The notes: a model not told the origin generated them from the sequence alone. DNA of 36,101 nucleotides from Prevotella sp. (GCA_016291595.1 JAEEXN010000019.1:1-36101); one strand, 5' to 3'. Shown: positions 1-8,453, counted from the stretch's first letter. Translations and numbers: made by a program.

Positions 1-120
1 GCAGAAAGACAAGAGTCACCAAGCATAAGCCATTATCCGTCAGGCGACAGCAAGGTTTAGTGACGAATGAGAACAGCAGCGCTGCCGGTTTCAAGTTAAC
101 GTGAATTCGTCGAACTCACA
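1..120. other. window edge, no gene supported
   Basis: This is the 3' flank of rsmD. Short open stretches exist on both strands, but none has a start, a family motif or enough length to support a gene. I see no hairpin terminator here. Confidence 0.5.
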
Positions 121-732
121 TTATTTAAATATGGAGAAGTTGACACTGCCATAGCTGCGATGCTCGACAAAATGTGGATGGCTGGAGAAGTCGTTGGTCT
201 TGCCATGCTCGAAGACGAAGACGCCGTCGGGCTTCAGCAGGTTGTTGGCGAAGATGAGGTCGGGAATGGTGGGCAACTCTTTCAAAGCATAGGGTGGGTC
301 GGCGAAGATGAGGTCGAACTGCTGACGGCAGCCCTTCACGAAACGGAACACATCGCCACGGATGGGAAGGATGGTAGAGGCACAGTCCGAAGCATCCGCA
401 GAGCCACTATCAGTTCTGCTCCCCACATCCATCGCTGGAGAGCCGGTATGCGACTGACGGGGCATCAGCTTGGCGATGCACTGCTGGATGAAACGGTGAT
501 GGTCGCGGTCGGACTCGATACACACCACCTGCCGGCAACCCCGTGAGAGCAACTCGAGAGAGATGCTACCCGTACCGGCAAAGAGATCGAGGGCGGTGGC
601 TCCGTCGAAATCCAAATAACCATTCAGGACATTGAAAATATTCTCTTTGGCAAAGTCGGTGGTTGGCCGCGCCTTGAACGTACGCGGAATCTCGAAATGA
701 CGTCCCTTGAATTTACCTGTTATGATTCTCAT
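121..732 (-). CDS. rsmD: 16S rRNA (guanine966-N2)-methyltransferase RsmD
   Basis: RsmD uses S-adenosylmethionine to methylate N2 of G966 of 16S rRNA in the small subunit. The 203-aa product has the family start MRIITGKFKGR, RPTTD near residue 22, the SAM-binding loop DLFAGTGS (49-56) and the catalytic DPPY (145-148). It carries an odd Ser/Gly/Asp-rich insert at about residues 91-120, between the SAM fold strands, which makes it longer than the usual roughly 180 aa. It lies 36 bp downstream of the DUF3822 gene on the same strand. That pairing is typical of Bacteroidetes, so the two are probably one transcript. No frameshift or truncation is seen. Family assignment is strong. Confidence 0.95.
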   Translation of the reverse strand: MRIITGKFKGRHFEIPRTFKARPTTDFAKENIFNVLNGYLDFDGATALDLFAGTGSISLELLSRGCRQVVCIESDRDHHRFIQQCIAKLMPRQSHTGSPAMDVGSRTDSGSADASDCASTILPIRGDVFRFVKGCRQQFDLIFADPPYALKELPTIPDLIFANNLLKPDGVFVFEHGKTNDFSSHPHFVEHRSYGSVNFSIFK

Positions 733-768
733 ATTGTCAGTCTATTTTGAAACACTGTCGGGGCAGGC

Positions 769-1590
769 TTAGCGTCCTTTCACGTAGTAGGTGGTGATGT
801 CGTAAGGAAGACCCTTAATCTGGGTGATGGGTGCGCGGTTGAAGTCGGCCGAGGGATTGATGACATAGACGTTCTGCACGTATTTCCGCAACTCGCCCAG
901 CAGCTGTTCCTTATCGAGGATTGATCCGCAGAGATGCATCTCGTCCTTATGGGCGTCGAAAACCAGATGTTTCCACACGTAGAGAAGGAAATAGACGGCA
1001 TCCATGTAACGGTCTGCGTCGAAGGTGTTGCAGAACTTGAAACGGTTTTTGTCGAAGCAGACAATGTCGAGGCGCTTGTCGTGAAAATAGCCATAGAGTT
1101 TGCGACGGTTGCCTGTGAAACTGCGTTGGTGGAGATGATTCCAGACAGGCGAACTCGCCACCATCATCTTCACATCACTGAAGTGGTCGTCGACTACCAA
1201 CTTCAGATCCTTGTTGACACCAAATACCGCCACAGCATTCAGTCCTGGCAAGATATTGTGCATCACGACATCGTTGGCATGGCCGCTGAAAGCATGGTGG
1301 AAGAGATCCTCACGGGTGGTCTCGTCGAACTCCTCGACAGGGATGAGCAACGCAGGAGTGTCGACCATCACCATGACACGGTCGTAGCCCTCGGACAGCA
1401 AATCGGCACTTCGAAATGCCTCGCGGAGATTGGCTGCCATGGAGATTCCGCTCTTCACAGTGTAAGGCTCGAAGAGTATCTGATTCTCTGCTGCTGCGTC
1501 GGCAACGGCAAACGACAATGACTTACGCCCGACACGGATGGTGAGGCGCGGACGACGCGCGATGGATCTATGGGAGGCTATCTGCTGCAT
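769..1590 (-). CDS. DUF3822 family protein
   Basis: The 273-aa product matches the Bacteroidetes DUF3822 family, commonly encoded just upstream of rsmD; its biochemical role is unknown to me. I place the start at the ATG at 1590, giving MQQIASHRSIARR. A start 72 bp further up would add a Lys/Arg-rich stretch read out of frame through the upstream gene. The chosen start overlaps the 3' end of the small membrane protein gene by 23 bp, which suggests translational coupling. No signal peptide or membrane segment is visible, so it should be cytosolic. Order on the minus strand is membrane peptide, DUF3822, rsmD. Family call comes from overall sequence resemblance plus context. Confidence 0.8.
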   Translation of the reverse strand: MQQIASHRSIARRPRLTIRVGRKSLSFAVADAAAENQILFEPYTVKSGISMAANLREAFRSADLLSEGYDRVMVMVDTPALLIPVEEFDETTREDLFHHAFSGHANDVVMHNILPGLNAVAVFGVNKDLKLVVDDHFSDVKMMVASSPVWNHLHQRSFTGNRRKLYGYFHDKRLDIVCFDKNRFKFCNTFDADRYMDAVYFLLYVWKHLVFDAHKDEMHLCGSILDKEQLLGELRKYVQNVYVINPSADFNRAPITQIKGLPYDITTYYVKGR

Positions 1591-1765
1591 GGTCTTCAGA
1601 CATATTGATAAACTGCTCCTCCATTTGCTGTCCGGCAGCCTGCTCCTGTTTCTGGGTCTCATCGGCCTTCATCTGACGGCTGACGCTCAAATAGCAGATG
1701 AGCAGGAGGAAAAGCACAATGGCCGTAAGCAGAAGATTTATTTTGTAATTCGATTTGTATTTCAT
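1568..1765 (-). CDS. small single-pass membrane protein
   Basis: The 65-aa product has a basic start (MKYKSNYK), one hydrophobic segment at about residues 8-27, then a charged Gln/Glu-rich tail. It looks like an inner-membrane anchor with a short hydrophilic domain. I do not recognise a family. It is the first gene after the minus-strand promoter at 1790-1821 and overlaps the DUF3822 start by 23 bp, so it heads the operon. The good start position, the single membrane helix and the operon fit argue that it is real; its function is unknown. Confidence 0.6.
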   Translation of the reverse strand: MKYKSNYKINLLLTAIVLFLLLICYLSVSRQMKADETQKQEQAAGQQMEEQFINMSEDHAADSLP

Positions 1766-1783
1766 TCTTTTTTATTACTTTTG
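1754..1783 (+). promoter_or_regulatory. Bacteroidetes-type promoter for the RecD-like helicase
   Basis: TTTG at 1754-1757 and TACTTTTG (TAnnTTTG) at 1776-1783 are 18 bp apart. They point to the helicase gene starting at 1840 and form half of a divergent promoter region. Confidence 0.6.
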
Positions 1784-1789
1784 TCTTTG

Positions 1790-1821
1790 CAAAAATACAA
1801 AAATCTGAATAATCTGCCAAA
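1790..1821 (-). promoter_or_regulatory. Bacteroidetes-type promoter for the small membrane protein-DUF3822-rsmD operon
   Basis: Read on the minus strand, TTTG lies at 1818-1821 and TATTTTTG at 1790-1797, with 20 bp between them. The small membrane protein starts at 1765. Confidence 0.65.
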
Positions 1822-1839
1822 TTATAAAATGAGAATCGT

Positions 1840-3261
1840 ATGATTACTGACGAACTTATCTTCCAAATACACCAGTCGTTTGGCATGCAGCCTACTGCGG
1901 AACAGGAAAATGCCATACGGGTATTTGCAGATTTTATGACGGACCGTGACGCTATGGCGGTGATGATCATGCGAGGCTCGGCTGGCACAGGAAAGACCTC
2001 GCTGGCGGCTGCCGTGGTGAAAACAATGGTACGGCTAGAGCAGAGTGTAGTGCTGCTTGCGCCGACAGGACGGGCTGCAAAGGTTTTCTCACTTCATGCC
2101 AGCAACCCGGCATATACCATCCACCGTCGCATCTACCGGCAAAAATCTATCGACAGCGGTTTCGGGCTGAATTTCAACACGATGCAGAACACACTGTTCA
2201 TCGTCGACGAAGCGTCGATGATCACCAATACTGCCAACTTCGGCGAGAGCATCTTTGCCAGCGGACAGTTGTTGGACGACCTGATACAGTTTGTGTATAG
2301 CGGGAACAACTGCCGTATGATACTCATTGGCGACAAGGCACAGCTACCACCCGTGGGTGCAGAGGAGTCGCCCGCGCTTATGGCTCCGGTGCTGCAGCAG
2401 TACGGTTTGCGGGTGCATGAGTGCGACTTAAATGAGGTACTCCGACAGAGTCAGAGCTCAGGAATTCTCTACAACGCCACCACCATTCGCCAGATGATTA
2501 CCCACGAGGAGATGACACAGCTACCTCGAATCCGGTTCCACGGCTTTGCGGATATTCAGATGGTTCCTGGCGACGAACTGATTGAGCAGATGAACAGCAG
2601 TTATAGTGAGGTGGGCGTGGACGAGACGATGGTCGTCACACGCAGCAACAAACGGGCGAACATATACAACCAAGGCATCAGAAACACAATCCTCGGACGC
2701 GAGGAGGAACTGACCACGGGCGACATGCTGATGATCGTGAAAAACAACTACCACTGGGTGGGTAAGGAAGAGGCGAACGTAGGACTGACCTTCATTGCCA
2801 ATGGCGACCGGGCTAAGGTGATCCGGGTGCGTAACAACAGGGAGCTGTATGGGTTCACGTTTGCCGACGTGTGGCTACAGTTCCCCGACTACGAAAACTA
2901 CGAGCTGCAGGCAACGGTGATTCGCGACTCGCTGACGTCGGAGGCACCGTCGCTGACGCACGAGCAGAACGAGCAGCTGTTCAATGCCGTGATGGAGGAC
3001 TATGCCGACATACGCCAGAAACAGGAACGACTGAAACGCATCAAAGAAGACCCTTACTATAATGCCCTGCAAATCAAATACGCCTATGCCGTGACGTGCC
3101 ATAAAGCACAGGGCGGACAGTGGGCACATGTGTACGTGGATCAGGGCTATATGACCGACGATATGCTCACGCCCGACTACATCCACTGGCTGTACACGGC
3201 ATTCACACGCGCCTCCGAAAAACTTTTCCTTGTGAATTGGCCTAAAACTCAAACAGAATGA
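1840..3261 (+). CDS. RecD-like ATP-dependent DNA helicase (SF1)
   Basis: The 473-aa product is a superfamily 1 helicase related to RecD/Dda, expected to unwind duplex DNA in repair. Walker A is GSAGTGKT (46-53), motif Ia contains LLAPTGRAAK (72-81), Walker B is VDEAS (122-126), and a GDKAQLPPVG stretch follows. The C-terminal UvrD-like end has CHKAQGGQW (420-428) and YTAFTRA (453-459), the usual SF1B closing motifs. It is far shorter than RecD2 and lacks a long N-terminal domain, which is normal for the compact Bacteroidetes form. rmuC follows after 13 bp, so the two are probably cotranscribed and both point to DNA processing. Confidence 0.85.
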   Translation: MITDELIFQIHQSFGMQPTAEQENAIRVFADFMTDRDAMAVMIMRGSAGTGKTSLAAAVVKTMVRLEQSVVLLAPTGRAAKVFSLHASNPAYTIHRRIYRQKSIDSGFGLNFNTMQNTLFIVDEASMITNTANFGESIFASGQLLDDLIQFVYSGNNCRMILIGDKAQLPPVGAEESPALMAPVLQQYGLRVHECDLNEVLRQSQSSGILYNATTIRQMITHEEMTQLPRIRFHGFADIQMVPGDELIEQMNSSYSEVGVDETMVVTRSNKRANIYNQGIRNTILGREEELTTGDMLMIVKNNYHWVGKEEANVGLTFIANGDRAKVIRVRNNRELYGFTFADVWLQFPDYENYELQATVIRDSLTSEAPSLTHEQNEQLFNAVMEDYADIRQKQERLKRIKEDPYYNALQIKYAYAVTCHKAQGGQWAHVYVDQGYMTDDMLTPDYIHWLYTAFTRASEKLFLVNWPKTQTE

Positions 3262-3274
3262 TTATCTTTGTAAC

Positions 3275-4720
3275 ATGATAGAGACACTTATAGCAATCAC
3301 CGGACTGCTGATTGGAGCAGTCATCGTATATTTCATCTGTCAGCGCAAAGCCAACACGTTGACAGCAGAGAAATCACAATTGGCGAGCGACCTGGCCGTC
3401 AAACTGAGCGAGTTGCAACAAATGACAACCCGTCTGACCGAGGAGCGCGACGAGCACAACCGGCATGTGGCAGAGGTGAACACACGCTATGAGCAACAGA
3501 TAGAGGGCATCAACAGTCGTCATGACAAGCAGATAGAGGAGGAAAACGAACGCACCCAAAAGCTGGTGGACGAGATGAACGCACGGCACCAGCGCCAGGT
3601 AGATGAGATGAACGGACGGTTTGAGCGTGAGAAAAAGGAGATGAAAGAACAAATGGACCGCCAGCTGGGCGAGCGTCTGAACCTGGTGCAGGAACAACTG
3701 AAAACGGCTACGGAGCAACTGTTGCGTCAACGCTCTCAGGAACTGAACGAGAGCAACCAGACGCAGATGGGTGCCATCATCAACCCCCTGAAGGAAACCA
3801 TCAGCGAGATGAAACGTGCCATGGACGACAACCGCGATGCCTACAACAAGAATACTGCCTCACTGAGCGAGCAACTCAGACAAATGCATGAGGCTACGCA
3901 GAATATCGGCGTGGAGGCCGACAAACTGTCGAGAGCCCTACAGAGCGGTCCGAAGGTACAAGGTAATTTTGGTGAGATGAAACTCGACTTGCTACTCGAG
4001 CGCTTCGGCTTTACGCGTGGCGAGGAATACGACTTGCAGCAGATGATCCGTGATGAGTATGGCAATGCCATCCGCAATGAGGACACCAACGAGAAGATGA
4101 TTCCCGATGTGATACTTCACTACCCTGACCATAAGGATGTTATTTTGGACTCGAAAGTGTCGCTGACGGCATTTATCAATTATATCAATGCAGGGAACGA
4201 CGATCAGCGCAAGCGCTATCTGGCTGAGCATATCGGGAGCATCCGGAAGCATGTCGAGGAGTTGTCAAGGAAAGACTACAGCAAGTACATCAACAAATCG
4301 CGTGTTACGCTCGATTATGTCATTATGTTTGTACCCCACGAGGCAGCACTTCTGCTGGCGCTCACCAACGACACCGAACTGTGGTCGCAAGCATTCGATA
4401 AACGAGTGTTTATTACGGGCGAGCAGAACTTGTTTGCCGTGCTCCGCATGCTGCAGATAGCGTGGACACATCAGCGTCAGGCTGAAAACCAGGAGAAGGT
4501 GTATGGCTATGCCAACGAGCTATTAAACCGCGTGGGAGACTTCGTGCAGCGCTTCGACGAGATTGGCGACAAGATTCAGAAAGTGCAACAGACATACGAT
4601 AACGCCAGAAAGAAACTGGACGGTCATCAGAGCCTGCTGGTACCTGCACGCGAACTGAAAAAACTGGGCGCAAAGGAGAATCCCATGCGCCCTATCCCGG
4701 ATAAGCGAACGGAAGACTGA
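3275..4720 (+). CDS. rmuC: DNA recombination protein RmuC
   Basis: The 481-aa product has an N-terminal membrane segment (about residues 3-22), then a long coiled coil to about residue 215. The coiled coil contains near-repeats of E(I/M)N(S/A)RH-type units. The RmuC nuclease-like domain follows, with QSGPKVQGNFGEMKLDLLLE, DVILHYPDHKDVILDSKVSL and VIMFVPHEAALLLAL. RmuC limits inversions and repeat-mediated rearrangements in E. coli. Here it is downstream of the helicase gene with a 13-bp gap. An intrinsic terminator overlaps its stop codon. Length and domain order are typical. Confidence 0.93.
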   Translation: MIETLIAITGLLIGAVIVYFICQRKANTLTAEKSQLASDLAVKLSELQQMTTRLTEERDEHNRHVAEVNTRYEQQIEGINSRHDKQIEEENERTQKLVDEMNARHQRQVDEMNGRFEREKKEMKEQMDRQLGERLNLVQEQLKTATEQLLRQRSQELNESNQTQMGAIINPLKETISEMKRAMDDNRDAYNKNTASLSEQLRQMHEATQNIGVEADKLSRALQSGPKVQGNFGEMKLDLLLERFGFTRGEEYDLQQMIRDEYGNAIRNEDTNEKMIPDVILHYPDHKDVILDSKVSLTAFINYINAGNDDQRKRYLAEHIGSIRKHVEELSRKDYSKYINKSRVTLDYVIMFVPHEAALLLALTNDTELWSQAFDKRVFITGEQNLFAVLRMLQIAWTHQRQAENQEKVYGYANELLNRVGDFVQRFDEIGDKIQKVQQTYDNARKKLDGHQSLLVPARELKKLGAKENPMRPIPDKRTED

Positions 4721-4744
4721 GCATAGTCCTCCGTTCGTTGTTTT
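4706..4744 (+). terminator. intrinsic terminator of the helicase-rmuC operon
   Basis: CGAACGGA (4706-4713) plus GACT (4715-4718) pair with AGTC (4725-4728) plus TCCGTTCG (4730-4737) across a 6-nt loop with one mismatch, followed by TTGTTTT. The left stem contains the first base of the rmuC stop codon. Confidence 0.85.
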
Positions 4745-4791
4745 ATAAATCTAATTCCTTTGAAAGAAATGATGCTGAGTCTGCCAGGAAC

Positions 4792-5553
4792 TTAGAAAGC
4801 CTTAATGGTGACGCCTGCCAAGAAGGCTGCCTTCTTTAGGTATGGGTTGGCATTCAGCTCCACAAAGACCGGAAGGTCAAACTTCTTACAATGCAAGTTT
4901 TTCTCTGCACGCAATGAGGCCAACACGCATGCTGGCCCGTCGGCATAGATAAAGTTTCGCTCCCAGCCTATATCCTTACCATCCTCGTCGTAGAGCGTAG
5001 AGTAGCCTCCCGCACTCTCCATGGGCGTCATGGCTGCCGTAGCTGTCCACTCCAGTCCTCCCAACTTGAAGGGAACGGCAAGCTCGATGTAGGTGGAATA
5101 AGCACGCGTTCCGTCTGTCTTATAGTCATCGCCCCAAAACATACAATATGCCTGCAGGTCGAAGTAACGGCACGAGAAACCAATGTTGCCCTCAAACGTG
5201 TGGGACGTATCTCCTTCTTTATAAAGGAAGTACTGCCCAAGATTTTTACTGTCACTTTGCCAAAGGTCAGAGACGCCAATATTAAGACCGAACGGGAATT
5301 TATATCCGATATTCACATCCAGTTCCTCAATGTCTTCCTTGTTGAATCCCTTGTTTCCCTCCAGGTTGACATATGCGCCTTTCCACGATAATGTAGCACT
5401 GGGTTGCAGGCTGACACCTCCCACAGGCAGTCCACGCCAAATATACTTACTCAACATGGTAACCTCGAAATTTGCCTCCACCTTGTTCTGGGCCATTCCC
5501 GTCAAAGGCATCATACAGACAAACAGCAGAACTAAACAGATTTTCCTTATCAT
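4792..5553 (-). CDS. TorF-like putative outer-membrane porin
   Basis: The 253-aa product has a Sec signal peptide (MIRKICLVLLFVCMMPLTGMAQ, cleavage probably after about residue 21). Alternating beta-strand-like segments follow, ending in an aromatic C-terminus (TIKAF), as in outer-membrane barrels. The early motif SKYIWRGLPV resembles the TorF family of putative porins (S-x-Y-x-x-R-G). It is a single gene with its own strong promoter at 5604-5634 and is convergent with rmuC. The substrate cannot be told from sequence. Confidence 0.65.
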   Translation of the reverse strand: MIRKICLVLLFVCMMPLTGMAQNKVEANFEVTMLSKYIWRGLPVGGVSLQPSATLSWKGAYVNLEGNKGFNKEDIEELDVNIGYKFPFGLNIGVSDLWQSDSKNLGQYFLYKEGDTSHTFEGNIGFSCRYFDLQAYCMFWGDDYKTDGTRAYSTYIELAVPFKLGGLEWTATAAMTPMESAGGYSTLYDEDGKDIGWERNFIYADGPACVLASLRAEKNLHCKKFDLPVFVELNANPYLKKAAFLAGVTIKAF

Positions 5554-5603
5554 CTTATTCGTTTATTTATTCCTCTGAAAATTTGTGTTTTGTTTTTCCT
5601 TTG

Positions 5604-5634
5604 CAAAGATACGAAAAGAAAAGGGCAGGACAAA
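5604..5634 (-). promoter_or_regulatory. promoter of the porin-like gene
   Basis: Read on the minus strand, TTTG (5631-5634), 19 bp, then TATCTTTG (5604-5611) is a full match to the Bacteroidetes consensus, about 50 bp upstream of the start codon. Confidence 0.8.
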
Positions 5635-5678
5635 GTTTTTTCTGTTTTTTTTGCTCCATCAGGGTTATTTGTATATTC

Positions 5679-5783
5679 AGGAGTTCAAGGAGTTACAGGA
5701 CGATAGTTTGTGAAGTTTGAATTACCAGAACTCGCATTAAACCCATCAGTCCCATTTATTCCACAACTCCTATAACCTTGAAC
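5679..5783. repeat. intergenic inverted repeat with short tandem units
   Basis: The left arm has AGGAGTT repeated at 9-bp steps (5679-5702). The right arm at 5764-5783 ends CCTTGAAC, the complement of GTTCAAGG at 5683-5690. With small gaps the arms pair over about 20 bp around a roughly 60-bp interior. It lies between the 3' end of dinB and the porin promoter; it may end dinB transcription or be a mobile remnant. The rest of 5640-5839 shows nothing else. Confidence 0.45.
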
Positions 5784-5839
5784 GCCCGTCTGCGTTTTTC
5801 AACGATGGATTCCTCTTCTCCGAGAGATGGGGCTTCGTA

Positions 5840-6931
5840 CTACCAGGGCTTAAACTCAATTTCTAACTGCCGCCACAAAGGCTGTACCGACTGTCCGCCA
5901 CTGGCAGGATTCGACACCGACAACCCCAGCAGGCGAACGGGATGTGAGGCGTTGATGTCCACCTCTTTGAGCAATAGTTTTGCTATGGGCAGGATATCAT
6001 CTTTGGTCGTGAGGGAATGATTGTGGGTAAGACTGCGGGTAACTTGCTGAAAATCGGAGAACTTGACTTTCAACGTCAGCGTCTTCCCCTCAAAACCGTC
6101 TTTCTCAAGCCGCCTGACCAATTCTATTACGGTATGATAGAGCTCTATCAGTACTGCCGAAGGCTCATAGATATCAGTCAGAAACGTCTGCTCACAGCCC
6201 ACCGACTTCCGCTCGTGAAAGGGCTCTACAGGTCTGTGGTCTATACCTCGGGCAAAATTGTACAGCACCGGCCCCATCTTTCCGAATACTTCCTGCAGGT
6301 GCTTCAGCGACACGTGGCGCAGGTCGGCACCGTTGAACACGCCCATGTAGTGCATCGTCTGGGCTGTCTTCGGACCTACTCCCCAGAAATTCTCAATCTT
6401 GAGTTTGTCTATAAACTGTTGTGCTACATCCGGATGAATGGTGCAGATACCATCGGGCTTCCGGTAATCAGAGGCTATCTTGGCCAGGAATTTGTTGTAG
6501 GATATGCCAGCCGAGGCAGTCAGGTGAACTTTCTCCCGTATGCGCTGCTTGATTTCACGTGCAATATCGACGGCAAGTGGAATGCCTTTTTTGTTCTCCG
6601 TCACATCGAGAAATGCCTCATCGAGCGATAGCGGCTCAATCATATCTGTGTATTCATGGAAAATATCATGCACCTGCATTGACACCTCTTTATATATATG
6701 AAAATGGCCTGGGACAACAATGAGATGCGGGCATTTGTGCTTGGCGGTGATCATGGGCATAGCGGAATGAACCCCATATTTGCGAGCCTCGTAGCTGGCT
6801 GTCGACACAACGCCGCGCGGTCCGTCGTAGCCGACAGCTATCGCCTTGCCTCGCAGTTCGGGATTGTCTCGTTGCTCCACACTGGCAAAGAAAGCATCCA
6901 TGTCAATATGTATGATTTTCCGCAGTTCCAT
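5840..6931 (-). CDS. dinB: DNA polymerase IV (Y-family, translesion)
   Basis: DinB copies across damaged template bases and is usually damage-inducible. The start is the ATG at 6931, giving MELRKIIHIDMDAFFASVEQ, the family N-terminus; the open frame continues upstream but without homology. The 363-aa protein carries catalytic Asp10, the aromatic steric gate in DAFFASVE, SLDEAFLDVT with Asp104/Glu105, the YNKFLAKIASDYRKPDG palm motif and FWGVGPKT (helix-hairpin-helix). Its start is divergent from the thioredoxin-hydrolase gene, 55 bp away. I saw no clear LexA-type box. Length is normal. Confidence 0.95.
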   Translation of the reverse strand: MELRKIIHIDMDAFFASVEQRDNPELRGKAIAVGYDGPRGVVSTASYEARKYGVHSAMPMITAKHKCPHLIVVPGHFHIYKEVSMQVHDIFHEYTDMIEPLSLDEAFLDVTENKKGIPLAVDIAREIKQRIREKVHLTASAGISYNKFLAKIASDYRKPDGICTIHPDVAQQFIDKLKIENFWGVGPKTAQTMHYMGVFNGADLRHVSLKHLQEVFGKMGPVLYNFARGIDHRPVEPFHERKSVGCEQTFLTDIYEPSAVLIELYHTVIELVRRLEKDGFEGKTLTLKVKFSDFQQVTRSLTHNHSLTTKDDILPIAKLLLKEVDINASHPVRLLGLSVSNPASGGQSVQPLWRQLEIEFKPW

Positions 6932-6955
6932 TTTGCGAAAGTACGAAAAAAATAT

Positions 6956-6963
6956 TATCTTTG
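6956..6963 (+). promoter_or_regulatory. -7 element of the thioredoxin-hydrolase gene
   Basis: TATCTTTG matches TAnnTTTG and lies 24 bp upstream of the ATG at 6987, in the short dinB/fusion divergent gap. A weaker minus-strand match (TACTTTCG) at about 6936-6943 may serve dinB. Confidence 0.6.
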
Positions 6964-6986
6964 CAAAATAAAACAGAATAAAAAGA

Positions 6987-8306
6987 ATGATGGTACGATT
7001 GTTTTTCGCTTTTCTGTTGCTGATGGCAACGGGCACGACAAAGGCACAGCTCGCACAACTGGATTTGGATGCGAAATATGCCACCGAGTTAGTGAAGCCG
7101 GGCACGATGGCTCCCGATTTCAAGTTGAAGACCCCACAAGGCAAGACCTTGAAGTTGAGTAAGATAATGAAGGGAAAGTACACCCTGATAGACTTCTGGG
7201 CGTCATGGTGTGGCGATTGCCGGAAGGACATGCCGAATATTCATCGGCTCTATCGTAAGTTTGCGCCTTTAGGCGTGCAGTTCGTAGGCATTTCTTTCGA
7301 TACCGAGGCTGCAAACTGGCAGGCAGCCATTGAGAAATATGGCATAGCCTACACACAACTGAGCGAGCTGAAGAAGATGTCGGAATCGGATGTTGCCCGG
7401 CAGTATGGCGTCAAGTGGATACCCTCGATGGTTCTCGTCGACCCAGAGGGAAAGGTTGTGCTGAGCACGGTGCTCTCCGACAAGATGGAGAAGACACTGA
7501 CCGAGCGGTTCAACGTGAAGAAGGAGATAGCCGGAAGCACTGAACGGTTGACCATCGACGGCAGCAAAGGCCAACTGGCTGCCATCATCCAAAAACCGCA
7601 GCTCTCTGCTGGTGAGAAATGCCCGATGGCCATTCTCTGCCACGGATTTGGTGGAAGCAAAGACGGTCCGATGTATGAGATGCTGGCAGACTCGCTACAA
7701 GCCCACGGCATTGCCAGCATTCGTTTCGACTTCAACGGTCACGGACAGAGTGAGGGCGAGTTTGTCGACATGACTGTTCCCAACGAGATTGAGGATGCCA
7801 AGCAGGTGTACAGCTACGTGAGCGACCTACGCTACGTGAGCGACGTGGCTATCGTAGGCCATTCGCAAGGCGGCGTGGTGGCGAGTATGACGGCAGGAGA
7901 ACTAGGCACAGAAGCCTTTAAGGCGGTCGTACTGCTAGCACCGGCAGCCGTATTGCGCGACGACGCCATCCGCGGCAGCACGTTCGGAGCCAGCTTCGAC
8001 GCGCTCAGTCCGCTCGACCCGCCTGAGTATGTGGAACTGTGGGGAGGAAAGAAACTCGGCCGTCAGTACATCCTTTCGGCTTTCTCACTGCCCATCTACG
8101 AGACCGCCATCAAATACCAAGGACCCGCCCTCATCATCCATGGCACGGGAGACCGCGTAGTTCCCTATACTTACGGAGAGCGCTACCACCACATCTGGCC
8201 GAAGAGCGAACTGGTGATTCTCGACCGCTTCGACCATGGTTTTTCACAAAACCTTTACCATACCATGGAGATGGTCTCCGACTACCTGATTAAGACATTG
8301 AAATAG
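6987..8306 (+). CDS. secreted thioredoxin (TlpA-like)-alpha/beta hydrolase fusion protein
   Basis: The 439-aa protein joins two enzymes. Residues 1-20 are a signal peptide ending KAQ. Residues 36-175 are a TlpA/AhpC-like thioredoxin domain with the redox pair in WASWCGDCRKDMP (Cys75, Cys78) and the cis-Pro loop WIPSMVLVD. Residues 187-439 are an alpha/beta hydrolase resembling feruloyl/cinnamoyl-type esterases. It has oxyanion strand CHGFGG, nucleophile elbow GHSQGG (Ser293), acid in HGTGDRVVP (Asp389) and His417 in RFDHGF. All catalytic residues are present in both halves, so it should be bifunctional in the periplasm. The esterase substrate is unknown. The frame is unbroken and a TAnnTTTG element precedes it. 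Confidence 0.88.
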   Translation: MMVRLFFAFLLLMATGTTKAQLAQLDLDAKYATELVKPGTMAPDFKLKTPQGKTLKLSKIMKGKYTLIDFWASWCGDCRKDMPNIHRLYRKFAPLGVQFVGISFDTEAANWQAAIEKYGIAYTQLSELKKMSESDVARQYGVKWIPSMVLVDPEGKVVLSTVLSDKMEKTLTERFNVKKEIAGSTERLTIDGSKGQLAAIIQKPQLSAGEKCPMAILCHGFGGSKDGPMYEMLADSLQAHGIASIRFDFNGHGQSEGEFVDMTVPNEIEDAKQVYSYVSDLRYVSDVAIVGHSQGGVVASMTAGELGTEAFKAVVLLAPAAVLRDDAIRGSTFGASFDALSPLDPPEYVELWGGKKLGRQYILSAFSLPIYETAIKYQGPALIIHGTGDRVVPYTYGERYHHIWPKSELVILDRFDHGFSQNLYHTMEMVSDYLIKTLK

Positions 8307-8307
8307 G

Positions 8308-8446
8308 AAAAGTTAGGAGCTTTTTAAGTTAGGAGTTAAAATCCCCTCCAACTCCCCCAAGGGAGAGAGGATGCTCGAGGAACATTGTATAAAAGAAGGG
8401 GCGTTATTGCAAATGACTAATTCAGAACTTCTAACTCTTAACTATT
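8308..8446. repeat. intergenic inverted repeat between convergent genes
   Basis: AAAAGTTAGGAG (8308-8319) pairs imperfectly with CTCTTAACTATT (8435-8446). Both arms continue with more AGTTAGGAG-like or CTTCTAACT-like units. Inside is a hairpin, CTCCC (8352-8356) with GGGAG (8361-8365). It fills the gap between the fusion gene and the DUF2149 gene and could act as a two-way terminator, though no clean T-tract follows. Confidence 0.4.
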
Positions 8447-8453
8447 GAAGCCC

